31,931 nucleotides of DNA from Pseudomonadota bacterium (GTDB taxonomy: Bacteria; Pseudomonadota; Gammaproteobacteria; Burkholderiales; Burkholderiaceae_D): NCBI GenBank assembly GCA_023389425.1, contig JAEWEK010000103.1, positions 1-31,931 on the forward strand, written 5' to 3'. Below the pieces are notes generated by a model, which was given only the letters and a program-made list of their open reading frames with translations, was not told where the DNA came from and did no database searches. Positions 13,976 to 21,695 of this stretch are shown piece after piece. The position numbers and the translations under genes were made by a program. The first letter of the stretch is position 1. Each line of letters opens with the position of its first letter.

Positions 13976-14005
13976 ATTATAGCCTGAAAAACACGCGGCG
14001 GTCTA
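13976..14005 (-). promoter_or_regulatory. Putative sigma-70 promoter of the rpsF operon
   Basis: On the - strand a perfect TATAAT (13981-13976, in GGCTATAAT) is preceded by TAGACC (14005-14000) with an 18-nt spacer. The predicted start near 13969 places the S6:S18 hairpin at the very beginning of the mRNA. Confidence 0.65.
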
Positions 14006-14079
14006 CCTTCCTGCTTTTGGAGTAACACGGAAAGAAAATTTGGCAAATATTCCAATTTCCCCTTGCGAAAGCATGAATA

Positions 14080-14095
14080 CTGTATAAAAATCCAG
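14080..14095. promoter_or_regulatory. LexA (SOS) box 1 upstream of lexA
   Basis: CTGTATAAAAATCCAG matches the CTGT-N8-ACAG consensus with a single mismatch (CCAG for ACAG) and has the expected A/T-rich centre. It ends 28 nt before the lexA start, so LexA is expected to repress its own gene. A candidate promoter TTGCGA-N16-TAAAAA (14063-14090) overlaps it. Confidence 0.8.
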
Positions 14096-14108
14096 TTTGT
14101 TTATACAA
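14093..14108. promoter_or_regulatory. Possible second LexA box
   Basis: CAGTTTGTTTATACAA matches 11 of 16 positions of the extended SOS consensus and overlaps box 1 by 3 nt. Tandem boxes before lexA are known in E. coli. The match is weaker than box 1. Confidence 0.4.
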
Positions 14109-14123
14109 CCCGGCCGCACACCC

Positions 14124-14753
14124 ATGCTCAAGCTCACCGCAAGGCAAGAACAGATCCTGAACCTGATCCGCGAGGCGATCGACAACACCGGCTTCCCGCC
14201 GACCCGCGCCGAGATCGCGAACGAACTGGGATTCAAGTCGGCCAACGCCGCCGAGGAGCACCTGCAGGCGCTGGCGCGCAAGGGCGCGATCGAGATTTCG
14301 CCCGGCACCTCGCGCGGCATCCGCCTGGTCAGCACGCAGGACCTGGCGCCGGCAGCGCCGGCGGTGATGATGATGTCGCTGCCGCTGGTCGGCCGCGTGG
14401 CCGCCGGTTCGCCGATCCTGGCCCAGGAACACGTCGAAACCACGTACAGCGTCGACCCCGCGATGTTCTCTTCCAAGCCCGACTACCTCCTGAAGGTGCG
14501 CGGCTGGTCGATGCGCGACGCCGGCATCAACGACGGCGACCTGCTGGCGGTGAAGAAAGTGGACGCGGCCAAGAACGGCCAGATCGTGGTCGCCCGTCTC
14601 GGCGACGACGTCACCGTCAAGCGCTACCGCAAGAGCGGCGAACTGATCGAGCTGCTGCCGGAAAACCCGGACTTCAAGATCATCCGCGTCACGCCGGAGG
14701 ATGGCTTTGCGCTGGAAGGCCTGGCGGTGGGGCTGATGCGCACGTTTAACTGA
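14124..14753 (+). CDS. lexA: SOS response repressor and autoprotease LexA
   Basis: The 209-residue protein represses SOS genes until RecA filaments trigger self-cleavage. The N-terminal winged helix begins MLKLTARQEQILNLIREAI and includes PPTRAEIANELGFKS. The cleavage site is A94-G95 (RVAAGSPI), the catalytic Ser is S129 (GWSMRDAGI) and the catalytic Lys is K166 (VTVKRYRK). All three are shifted by exactly 10 residues from E. coli A84-G85/S119/K156. The start at ATG 14124 is preferred to an in-frame TTG at 14097, which lies within the SOS boxes. No clear ribosome site precedes it. It is divergent from rpsF and ends in a strong terminator, so it is a single-gene unit. Confidence 0.97.
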   Translation: MLKLTARQEQILNLIREAIDNTGFPPTRAEIANELGFKSANAAEEHLQALARKGAIEISPGTSRGIRLVSTQDLAPAAPAVMMMSLPLVGRVAAGSPILAQEHVETTYSVDPAMFSSKPDYLLKVRGWSMRDAGINDGDLLAVKKVDAAKNGQIVVARLGDDVTVKRYRKSGELIELLPENPDFKIIRVTPEDGFALEGLAVGLMRTFN

Positions 14754-14771
14754 GGCGGCTGCACCGCTAAA

Positions 14772-14805
14772 AAAAACAAGGGGCCGTTGAGGCCCCTTTG
14801 TTTTT
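14772..14805 (+). terminator. Rho-independent terminator of lexA
   Basis: AAGGGGCC (14778-14785) pairs with GGCCCCTT (14791-14798) around a 5-nt loop, with an outer A-run/T-run extension and a tail TTTGTTTTT. It lies 18 nt after the lexA stop. Confidence 0.9.
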
Positions 14806-15087
14806 CTCGGCAAGCGCCTGCGGTGTTTGTCAATCGCCGCCGCAAGCGCGGCCAGCATTTCCCACCACATCAGGAACGACTCCGACAATAGAAATCATGC
14901 CGCCCTTCCCGCCGGGCGAATCGGTATTTACGCAAATTTACGTCGCAATCACATTTCCTCGTCCTGTTATCACCCGTACAGATGATGCGTCACCTGATCG
15001 TCGAATGGTACGTTTTCAGACGGCGGATTGTGATTCGACACTTTCTACCGAGGTCCGGACAAACACAAACAATACAAGGGAGGGGAA
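14806..15087. other. Gap before the lipoprotein pair; nothing recognised
   Basis: With the lexA terminator this forms a 334-nt gap between genes. It must hold the promoter of the lipoprotein genes, but I found no -35/-10 pair worth naming. Base composition becomes more A/T-rich from about 14910. Short open frames here have no ribosome site or recognisable product. Confidence 0.4.
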
Positions 15088-15579
15088 ATGAAATCACTTA
15101 CTGTGTGTCTTCCACTATTTGTGAGCGCTGTATTGGCGCTCGGCGGCTGCGCCAGCACTTACAGCAATCTGGTCAGTGGTTCCAATTTGGGGGCCATGGA
15201 ATACCAGCCGGCCGTGCTGGTAAATCCAGGCATGGATGGTCGCTACAGCGAGGTCTTGTCGATATGCCGCACGGTCGCAGCCAAGCGCCAGGTAACCGCG
15301 GCACAAGAAGCGCAGCTGAAGACACTGACGGGTGCGACCGCATCTGCCCTGGAAGGGGCTGCATCAGGAATGCAGTTCGGCAGCATGATGAAACAGGCCG
15401 GCTTGAACAGCAGTATCAACCGTGACATGGGAATTGGCATCGCCAGCGGCCTGATTGGATCACTAGGCGCGAGTTTTGCGAACGGCTCGGAACGAGATGC
15501 CGCCGCGACCAAAACCGTGCTGCTGAACTGCCTTCGCAGTGCAGATGCCGGCCAGAAATACTACAAGGTGATCGAATAA
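15088..15579 (+). CDS. Predicted lipoprotein of unknown function
   Basis: The 163-residue protein is not recognised. It begins MKSLTVCLPLFVSAVLALGG-C, a lipoprotein signal with lipobox LGGC (C21), so it is probably anchored to a membrane; S at +2 would favour the outer membrane. The mature part has a charged helical stretch (VAAKRQVTAAQEAQLKTLTG), a small-residue segment rich in Gly/Ala/Ser (about 112-135, IGIASGLIGSLGASFANG) that could insert in or pack on a membrane, and two Cys (C60, C149 approximately) that might pair. A strong ribosome site GGGAGGGG precedes ATG 15088. It is followed after 35 nt by a second lipoprotein gene, suggesting a two-gene operon. GC content is visibly lower than in the housekeeping genes around it. 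Confidence 0.75.
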   Translation: MKSLTVCLPLFVSAVLALGGCASTYSNLVSGSNLGAMEYQPAVLVNPGMDGRYSEVLSICRTVAAKRQVTAAQEAQLKTLTGATASALEGAASGMQFGSMMKQAGLNSSINRDMGIGIASGLIGSLGASFANGSERDAAATKTVLLNCLRSADAGQKYYKVIE

Positions 15580-15614
15580 GCCGCGTGCCGCGCCACGGCG
15601 GAAATGGATCAATC

Positions 15615-16547
15615 ATGAACAAATTTAAATTTGCGACCATGCGCCGGCTCGCATCTGTCATGCCTCTGGCGCTCGCCGCGTGTGGCGGCGGCGCAGGGGG
15701 CGGCACGACTTTGCTTGGATCGGACGGCCCCAGTTTCATCACATGGAATAACAACGCGAATGGCAGCGTTGTCTTGCTAAGCAACAACGTACAGGTGAAG
15801 TTCACAACGGACGGCAAGCTGTACTACCAGAACGCCACCTACGGCAACGTCACTGTCGCGAACGGCCAGGTATATGTGAACGGCTCCGCCTTCGCAACAA
15901 TTGTGCTCGCCCCGGGTACCAATAACACACAGATCGCCGAAATGAAATGCAGCGACGGAAGCTTTGTTCAATTGACCCCGTCCGGTGCAAGCATCGCGCT
16001 CAGTTGCGCTGGAACCGGCAGTTCACCCACTGGGACTGGTGGCTCGGGGACTGGCCCCGGCGGCGGTAGCCAGGTGCCGCCGCCAATCGCTTGTCCTGCC
16101 GGGAATGGTAGCGGTACCAATGGTCTAAGTTTCTTTTCTCCATCCGGCTACACTTCTTATCGCATCAGCACCGCATTGGCCAACAGTACGGCAACGAGTT
16201 CGCTGACCTGGGGGGTGCAATATGCGAACGTGAATAACCTGAGCAGCGGATCATACTCCGGCTCATTGCGCGCCGAATTATGGGCAGTTCGCCAGCCATA
16301 TTCGGGAGGCACCATAAATGGCATCGTCCTGGGGCAGTTTTCACCCAACTTTACGGGTACCGGTGCAAGGAGTGCCAATCAAATCTACGTTGGAGGCTAC
16401 AGCACCACGACGGTGAACAGCACCGGTAGCTATCAGACGCCGTCCGTCGGCAGTTACTGCCTGGTCGCCACCCTGGAGCAATATAGCAATGGTAGTTACT
16501 ATATCGTCGACTGGGTTCAGTTCAGCGGATCGGTAAGCTTCCAGTAG
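15615..16547 (+). CDS. Predicted two-domain secreted lipoprotein of unknown function
   Basis: The 310-residue protein is not recognised. The signal MNKFKFATMRRLASVMPLALAAC has lipobox LAAC (C23) followed by a Gly-rich stretch. An Asn/Gly/Val-rich beta-type domain (about 40-135) ends in a Cys pair (KCSDGSF...LSCAG), a Gly/Ser/Thr/Pro linker follows (about 135-165), then a second beta-rich, Ser/Thr/Tyr-rich domain (about 168-310, SLTWGVQYANVNNLSSGSYS onwards). This is a plausible surface or periplasmic binding protein, but no family was identified. The start ATG 15615 is preferred to an in-frame GTG at 15585 because the lipoprotein signal starts there. Composition is poorer in G/C than neighbours, hinting at transfer. 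A terminator follows. Confidence 0.72.
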   Translation: MNKFKFATMRRLASVMPLALAACGGGAGGGTTLLGSDGPSFITWNNNANGSVVLLSNNVQVKFTTDGKLYYQNATYGNVTVANGQVYVNGSAFATIVLAPGTNNTQIAEMKCSDGSFVQLTPSGASIALSCAGTGSSPTGTGGSGTGPGGGSQVPPPIACPAGNGSGTNGLSFFSPSGYTSYRISTALANSTATSSLTWGVQYANVNNLSSGSYSGSLRAELWAVRQPYSGGTINGIVLGQFSPNFTGTGARSANQIYVGGYSTTTVNSTGSYQTPSVGSYCLVATLEQYSNGSYYIVDWVQFSGSVSFQ

Positions 16548-16578
16548 TTTGCACATATCCCATCACGATACATGCGAC

Positions 16579-16604
16579 AAGGGGCCCAGACCGGGCCCCT
16601 TTTT
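16579..16604 (+). terminator. Rho-independent terminator of the lipoprotein operon
   Basis: AAGGGGCCC (16579-16587) pairs perfectly with GGGCCCCTT (16593-16601) around a 5-nt loop, with a run of five T ending at 16604. It lies between the convergent lipoprotein gene and the first Sel1-like gene. Confidence 0.88.
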
Positions 16605-16620
16605 CAGCGCGAACGAGGAA

Positions 16621-17409
16621 TCAGTTCTTGCTCACCCCGCCGTAATTGTTCTTGCGGGCCTCGATATCGCGCTGGCGCTCTTCCGACGGCGCTTTCTTCA
16701 CCAACGCGTTGTGCTCGGTCACCCACGTTTCGGTAGCGTCGCGCCACACGCCGAAATCCGCCAACACCAGCCGCGACGACACCTTCAAGTCCTCCGCCAC
16801 ATTGTCATGCACCTGTTGCAAGTGGGCGGTGGAGGCGTCGGTCTCCTCCTTGTTCATCAGCTTGACGAGGTCGGCGGGAATCAGCTTGGTGAGCGGCGAC
16901 ACCTGGTTCAGGTGTTCGACCGCGTTGTTGTAGCAATCCTGCCATTCCTTCATCTTTGCGCTGATGCGGTCGATCTCCGCGTTTTCGCGCGACATCGAGG
17001 GGAAACGGGGCTCCTTGCAACGATACTGGCCCGAGCGCAGGTCGGAGCCGTCGTATTTCGCAACCCAGTAATCGATGTCGGCGCGGCGGGCGCCGCGCTG
17101 CTTGATGACTTCCAGGGACGCCAGCGCCACCTTGTTGCCCTTGGCCGCGGCTTTCTGGAACCAGGCCTGGGCCTGGGCTTCGTCGGTCTTGCCGGCCTCG
17201 CCGTAGAAGTACATCTCGCCCAGGTGCTGCTGCGCCTCGACGTTGCCGGCATTGGCCAGCTTGGTGTACCTGGCCAGCGCTTCCGGATAGGCCTGCTTTG
17301 CGAACAGGGCATTGGCATCGGCCAATTCGTCGGCCGAGGCCGACGCGCACAACAGCAGGGACAGGCAAATGAGGGCGGTCTTCTTCACGGTGCTCACAGG
17401 TAAGGTCAT
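16621..17409 (-). CDS. Secreted Sel1/TPR-like repeat protein, paralogue A
   Basis: The protein has 262 residues if ATG 17409 is used. A GTG 7 codons later (17388) gives an N-terminus that aligns better with its paralogue at 17532-18311. A signal peptide (VKKTALICLSLLLCASASAD) is followed by Sel1/TPR-like helical repeats (about 28-105, with LGEMYFYGEAGKTDEAQAQA and AWFQKAAAKGN). The C-terminal two-thirds is shared with the paralogue: DYWVAKYDGSDLRSGQYRC, then a Cys in QDCYNN, and a helical tail. The two conserved Cys could form a periplasmic disulfide. Sel1 proteins mediate protein contacts; the partner is unknown. It ends 17 nt from the terminator of the convergent lipoprotein operon. Confidence 0.78.
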   Translation of the reverse strand: MTLPVSTVKKTALICLSLLLCASASADELADANALFAKQAYPEALARYTKLANAGNVEAQQHLGEMYFYGEAGKTDEAQAQAWFQKAAAKGNKVALASLEVIKQRGARRADIDYWVAKYDGSDLRSGQYRCKEPRFPSMSRENAEIDRISAKMKEWQDCYNNAVEHLNQVSPLTKLIPADLVKLMNKEETDASTAHLQQVHDNVAEDLKVSSRLVLADFGVWRDATETWVTEHNALVKKAPSEERQRDIEARKNNYGGVSKN

Positions 17410-17471
17410 CGACCTGCCGATGATAACCGGATTGCGTTGCCAAGCTCAACCGACAGGCGCCGCGCCGAACG

Positions 17472-17503
17472 CAAAAAAACGCAAAGCCGCCCAGCGGCGG
17501 CTT
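17472..17503 (-). terminator. Rho-independent terminator after Sel1 paralogue B
   Basis: On the - strand AAGCCGCC (17503-17496) pairs with GGCGGCTT (17491-17484) around a 4-nt loop, then TGCG and seven T residues. It separates the two Sel1-like genes, so paralogue A probably has its own promoter in 17410-17470. Confidence 0.85.
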
Positions 17504-17531
17504 CAGCAGGCCATCGGAAAAGCCTGCGGGC

Positions 17532-18311
17532 CTACTTGCCGCCCGGCGCCATCTTGATCGTCGGCGGCACGATCTGGCGGCCGGCGCTCTGTTGGCTGAT
17601 CTCCTCGTCGCGCACCATCCGTTCCGCCTCGATGTTCTTCTGGCGCATGTAGAGCATGGTCTCGTTGTGCCAGCTGTCATAGGCGGCAATGGTCTTGTCG
17701 GCGCCGGCCTTGGTGTTGGCGGCGACGCGGCTGTAGACCTGGTCGAGGTGGGCGCGCGCCTGGTTCATTTCCTGGTCGGTCATCAGGTCGGCGATCTCCA
17801 CCGGTATGCGTTTGCCGGCAGGCATGGATGCATCCAGGTTGCGCACGAAACCGTTGTAGCAGTTGCGATAGTCGCCGACGGCCTTGCTGATCGCCACCAC
17901 TTCCGGACGCGTGAGCGACCTGGCCGGGATGGCCGGCGCCTGGCAGGCGAACTGGCCGCTAGCCAGGTCGGCGCCATCGTATTTGGTGGTCCAGTACTCG
18001 ATGTCCTGCAGGTGCTGGCTACGCGCGGCCGTCATGCCCATCGCGATCTTGGCGTCGGCATTGCCGGCGGCGGCGGCCTTGGCGAACAGGGCGTCGCCGC
18101 GGGCGCGGTCGACCGGCACGCCTTCGCCATACCAGTAGACCTGGCCGAGGCGCAATTGGGCGTTGGTATTGCCGGCGTCCGACAGCTTGGTCAGGAGCGC
18201 GATGGCCTGGGCATAGGACTTGGCCTCGATCAGCTTGTTGGCGTCATCGAGCTGATCCGCCATCGCCGTCGCGCTGGCAGCGAGTAACAATACGAAAAGC
18301 AAACGTTTCAT
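17532..18311 (-). CDS. Secreted Sel1/TPR-like repeat protein, paralogue B
   Basis: The 259-residue protein has signal peptide MKRLLFVLLLAASATAMAD, then Sel1/TPR-like repeats (about 20-95, with LRLGQVYWYGEGVPVDRARG and ALFAKAAAAGNADAK). The C-terminal region is shared with the neighbouring paralogue: EYWTTKYDGADLASGQFAC, a Cys in RNCYNG, and a long helical segment ending in a Pro/Gly tail. Conserved elements between the two are KYDG[SA]DL-x-SGQ-[YF]-x-C and CYN. Tandem duplication followed by divergence is the simplest origin. The ribosome site CGGAGG precedes ATG 18311 and may be partly paired with an upstream CTCCG. It is 63 nt downstream of the methionine-type enzyme gene on the same strand. 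Confidence 0.8.
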   Translation of the reverse strand: MKRLLFVLLLAASATAMADQLDDANKLIEAKSYAQAIALLTKLSDAGNTNAQLRLGQVYWYGEGVPVDRARGDALFAKAAAAGNADAKIAMGMTAARSQHLQDIEYWTTKYDGADLASGQFACQAPAIPARSLTRPEVVAISKAVGDYRNCYNGFVRNLDASMPAGKRIPVEIADLMTDQEMNQARAHLDQVYSRVAANTKAGADKTIAAYDSWHNETMLYMRQKNIEAERMVRDEEISQQSAGRQIVPPTIKMAPGGK

Positions 18312-18374
18312 GATGCCTCCGAAAGGTTAAACCGGAGACATCATTGCATGGAAACGAGTGTTACTCAATAGGCA

Positions 18375-19628
18375 CTACAATTTGCCGACAAAATTGAGGG
18401 CGTCCCCGAAGTCGGCCAGCAAATCGTCGGTGTCTTCGATGCCGACGGACACCCTGATGAGGGATTCGGCGATACCCATGCTGGCACGGCGCTCCGCTCC
18501 CATCTCGAAGAAAATCGTGTGCGCGACCGGGATCACCAGGGTGCGCGTATCGCCCAGGTTGGACGCCGGGATGCCCAGCTTGAGCTGGTTGAGGTAGTCG
18601 AAGCAGTCGATGCCGTCCTTCAGTTCAAAGCTGAACAGCGAGCCGGGCGCGCGGAACAGTTCTGTCGCCAGCTGGTGTTGCGGGTGCGAAGCCAGGCCCG
18701 GGTAGTGGACCGCGGCCACGCGCTCGTCCGCCTCCAGCATGCCGGCCAGCGCCAGCGCATTGGCGCAAGTGCGCTCCATGCGCAGCGCCAGGGTCTCGGC
18801 GCCGACGGCGATGTGGTGCGCCGCTTCCGGACCGAGCGAGGCGCCGAAATCGCGCAGTGCCTTGGCCCTCACCTGCGCCATGCCCTGCGCGTTTGGCGCC
18901 AGCTTGCGAAAGTTGGGCGCGATGTTCGGATAGGCCTCCCAGTCGAACAGGCCGGTGTCGGTCAGCGCGCCGCCCAGCGCGATGCCGTGGCCGCCGATGG
19001 ATTTGGTCAGCGCGTTCACCACCAGCCCGGCGCCGACGCTCTTCGGGCGGAACAGGTAGGGCGTGGTCATGGTGTTATCGACCACGTACAGGATCCCGCG
19101 CTTGCGGCACAACGCGCCGATACGCGCCAGGTCGGCCACTTGCGTGCGCGGGTTGGCGATGGTCTCGACGAACACCATGCGGGTGTCGGGCTTGAGCGCC
19201 GCTTCGACATTGGCGACGTCGGTCGCGTCGACGAAAGCCACGTCCACGCCCTGCCCCGCCGCCGTATTCCACAGGCTGTTGGTATTCCCGAACAGGAAGG
19301 ACGAGGACACCACGTGGTCGCCGGCCTTGAGCAGCGCCTGGAACAGCGCGCCGATCGCGCCCATGCCGGTGGCGAAGCAGATCGTCGCCACGCCGTCTTC
19401 CATCTTGCTGATCTTGTCCTCGAGCGCGGACACGGTCGGGTTGCCCTGGCGTCCGTAGCGGAAGCCCGGCTCCTTGCCCTGGAAGACCGATGCCAGCTGG
19501 CGCGCGTCCTCGTAGCCGAAGGTGACCGAGGTGTGCACCGGCTTGTGCAGCGAGCCATGCTCGATCGGCTTGCGGCGGTCGTTGTGCAGCACCGTCGTGG
19601 TAAAACCGTAGTTCTTCTTATCGCTCAT
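18375..19628 (-). CDS. Cystathionine gamma-synthase family PLP enzyme (probable homoserine-ester sulfhydrylase)
   Basis: The 417-residue enzyme of the Cys/Met-metabolism PLP family has phosphate-binding Y58/R60 in YGRQGNPT, D184 in VVDNT for the pyridine nitrogen, and Schiff-base K209 in NALTKSIGGHG. Family members join sulfide or cysteine to an activated homoserine, or cleave cystathionine. In related bacteria the gene directly after purF is metZ (O-succinylhomoserine sulfhydrylase), and the position here fits. However, the N-terminus (MSDKKNYGFTTTVLHNDRRK) differs from the usual MetZ start, so the exact reaction is uncertain. It starts 6 nt after the purF stop, with GGAG overlapping the end of purF. 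Confidence 0.85.
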   Translation of the reverse strand: MSDKKNYGFTTTVLHNDRRKPIEHGSLHKPVHTSVTFGYEDARQLASVFQGKEPGFRYGRQGNPTVSALEDKISKMEDGVATICFATGMGAIGALFQALLKAGDHVVSSSFLFGNTNSLWNTAAGQGVDVAFVDATDVANVEAALKPDTRMVFVETIANPRTQVADLARIGALCRKRGILYVVDNTMTTPYLFRPKSVGAGLVVNALTKSIGGHGIALGGALTDTGLFDWEAYPNIAPNFRKLAPNAQGMAQVRAKALRDFGASLGPEAAHHIAVGAETLALRMERTCANALALAGMLEADERVAAVHYPGLASHPQHQLATELFRAPGSLFSFELKDGIDCFDYLNQLKLGIPASNLGDTRTLVIPVAHTIFFEMGAERRASMGIAESLIRVSVGIEDTDDLLADFGDALNFVGKL

Positions 19629-19634
19629 GATGGC

Positions 19635-21158
19635 TTACTCCGCGGCGACCTTCGGGTTCAGGTTCAGCTGCGTGCGCACCGCGTCCTCGGCCGGCGCGGC
19701 TTTCGGGTCGTGGCGCGCATTCTCCAGCTTGTCGAGGTAGGCCGCAGTCACGTCGCCGGTGATGTACACGCCGTCGAAGCACGAGGCCTCGAAGCTTTGC
19801 AGCGCCGGGTTCACGTCCGAGATCGAACGCTTGAGCGCATCGAGGTCCTGGTACACCAGGTGGTCGGCGGTGATCTCCTTGCACACCTCATCCACGGTGC
19901 GGCCGTAGGCGATCAGTTCGTCGCGGGTCGGCATGTCGATGCCGTACACGTTGGGGAACACCACCGGCGGCGCGGCCGAGGCGAAGAACACCTTGCTGGC
20001 GCCGGCTTCGCGCGCCATCTGCACGATCTCGCGGCTGGTGGTGCCGCGCACGATCGAGTCGTCCACCAGCAGCACGTTCTTTCCCTTGAATTCGGATGGG
20101 ATCGCGTTCAGCTTCTGGCGCACCGATTTGCGGCGCATGCCCTGGCCCGGCATGATGAAGGTGCGGCCGATATAGCGGTTCTTGATGAAGCCTTCACGGT
20201 ACTCGACGCCGAGCTTGAGGGCGAGCTGGATCGCGGCCGGGCGCGACGAATCCGGGATCGGCATCACGACGTCGATCTCCTCGACCGGGATCTCCTTGCG
20301 GATCTTGTCGGCCAGGTATTCGCCCATGCGCAGGCGGGTCGCGTAGACCGAGGCGCCATCGATGACCGAGTCCGGGCGCGCCAGATAGACGTACTCGAAC
20401 ACGCAGGGATTGAGCGAGGGGTTGTCGGCGCACTGGCGCTCGTGCAGCTTGCCGTCGTTGTCGATGAAGACCGCTTCGCCCGGCGCGACGTCGCGCACGA
20501 AACGGAAGCCCAGTCCTTCCAGCGCCACCGATTCGCTGGCCACCAGGTATTCGGTGCCGGCCTCGGTTTCCAGGATGCCCAGGCACAGCGGACGGATGCC
20601 GTAGGAATCGCGGAAGGCCAGCAGGCCGTGGCCGGCGATCTGCGCCACCACGGCGTAGGCGCCGCGCGCCCGGCGGTGCACCATCGCGACTGCCTTGAAC
20701 ACGGCGTCGACGTCGAGCGTATGGCCGGAAGCGGCCTCCTGCAGCTCGTGCGCAAGCACGTTGAGCAGCACCTCGGAATCGGAATTGGTGTTGATGTGGC
20801 GACGGTCCTTGCGGAACATCTCTTCCTTCAGTTCCGCCTGGTTGGTCAGGTTGCCGTTGTGCGCCAGCGTGATGCCGAACGGCGCGTTGACGTAGAACGG
20901 CTGGGCTTCTTCCTCGCTGGACGAGCCGGCGGTCGGATAGCGGCAGTGGCCGATGCCCGAGTTGCCCTGCAGCGAGCGCATGTTCCGGGTGCGGAACACG
21001 TCACGCACGAGGCCGTTGGCCTTGTACATGGAGAAAGTATTACTCTGGTCGGTTGCGATGCCTGCGGCATCCTGGCCGCGGTGCTGCAACAGCAGCAAGG
21101 CGTCATACAACAACTGGTTGACGGGGGAATGCGAGACGACGCCGACAATGCCACACAT
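19635..21158 (-). CDS. purF: Amidophosphoribosyltransferase
   Basis: The 507-residue enzyme makes 5-phosphoribosylamine from PRPP and glutamine, the first step of purine synthesis. The N-terminal glutaminase begins with MCGIVGVVSH, where C2 becomes the nucleophile after Met removal. Other glutaminase motifs are LLLQHRGQDAAGI, GHCRYPTAGSS and LAHNGNLTN. The C-terminal phosphoribosyltransferase domain has the PRPP loop VLLVDDSIVRGTTSREIV. The length matches the family. It follows cvpA after 29 nt, as in many proteobacteria. Confidence 0.97.
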   Translation of the reverse strand: MCGIVGVVSHSPVNQLLYDALLLLQHRGQDAAGIATDQSNTFSMYKANGLVRDVFRTRNMRSLQGNSGIGHCRYPTAGSSSEEEAQPFYVNAPFGITLAHNGNLTNQAELKEEMFRKDRRHINTNSDSEVLLNVLAHELQEAASGHTLDVDAVFKAVAMVHRRARGAYAVVAQIAGHGLLAFRDSYGIRPLCLGILETEAGTEYLVASESVALEGLGFRFVRDVAPGEAVFIDNDGKLHERQCADNPSLNPCVFEYVYLARPDSVIDGASVYATRLRMGEYLADKIRKEIPVEEIDVVMPIPDSSRPAAIQLALKLGVEYREGFIKNRYIGRTFIMPGQGMRRKSVRQKLNAIPSEFKGKNVLLVDDSIVRGTTSREIVQMAREAGASKVFFASAAPPVVFPNVYGIDMPTRDELIAYGRTVDEVCKEITADHLVYQDLDALKRSISDVNPALQSFEASCFDGVYITGDVTAAYLDKLENARHDPKAAPAEDAVRTQLNLNPKVAAE

Positions 21159-21187
21159 GGTGCGCTCCTAAAAACGAAGGCTGATTT

Positions 21188-21676
21188 TCAAAACTGTACG
21201 TGCTGCGCGACGGCAGCAGGGAGGAAAGGCTTGACGGTGCGCGCTCCGGTTTCCGCCATCGGCGACAGCAGCGCGTCCTTCCAGAAAGCCTGTTGTGGAA
21301 TGGAAGTCATCCCACACAATATGACGCCGGCCAGCACGATTACAATACCGCGCGCCAGCCCGAACAGGCCGCCCAGGCCGCGGTCGGCCAGCGACAGGCC
21401 GCTGGCCGTAACCAGCGCGCCGATCGCCAGCGCCAGCAGGCCCATCAGGATTCGTACGCCGATGAACAGCGCGATGAAGGCCACGATCAGGCGTGTCGCC
21501 GCGCCCGGGATCATGTCCGGCAGCATCGGCGCCAGCCTGGCGCCGTAGGCATTGGCGAGTACGAATGCCACGATCCAGCCCAGCAGGGATAAGATTTCTT
21601 TTACTAAACCGCGCAAGGTGCTGATGATGACGGACGATACCAGCACAAACAACACTACGTAGTCGAAGATCGTCAC
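21188..21676 (-). CDS. cvpA: CvpA family membrane protein
   Basis: The 162-residue inner-membrane protein has four hydrophobic segments. It begins MTIFDYVVLFVLVSSVIIS, followed by the conserved RGLVKEILSLLGWIVAFVLA and later GLGGLFGLARGIVIVLAGV. CvpA is named for its need in colicin V production and is linked to envelope homeostasis; its molecular role is not settled. The start is GTG 21676. Its position directly before purF is the standard one. Confidence 0.92.
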   Translation of the reverse strand: MTIFDYVVLFVLVSSVIISTLRGLVKEILSLLGWIVAFVLANAYGARLAPMLPDMIPGAATRLIVAFIALFIGVRILMGLLALAIGALVTASGLSLADRGLGGLFGLARGIVIVLAGVILCGMTSIPQQAFWKDALLSPMAETGARTVKPFLPAAVAQHVQF

Positions 21677-21695
21677 GCTGCGCCAACCGCTTGCA

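Noticed and set aside
14811..14888. A possible - strand gene remnant (begins MSESFLMWWEMLAALAAA)
   Set aside because: The start looks protein-like, but the frame continues as antisense to lexA and has no ribosome site; too short to support a pseudogene.
18519..21548. A 1009-codon open frame on the + strand
   Set aside because: It lies wholly opposite metZ-like, purF and cvpA, which have clear family motifs; the translation is low-complexity Arg/Val/His/Gln typical of antisense frames in GC-rich DNA.
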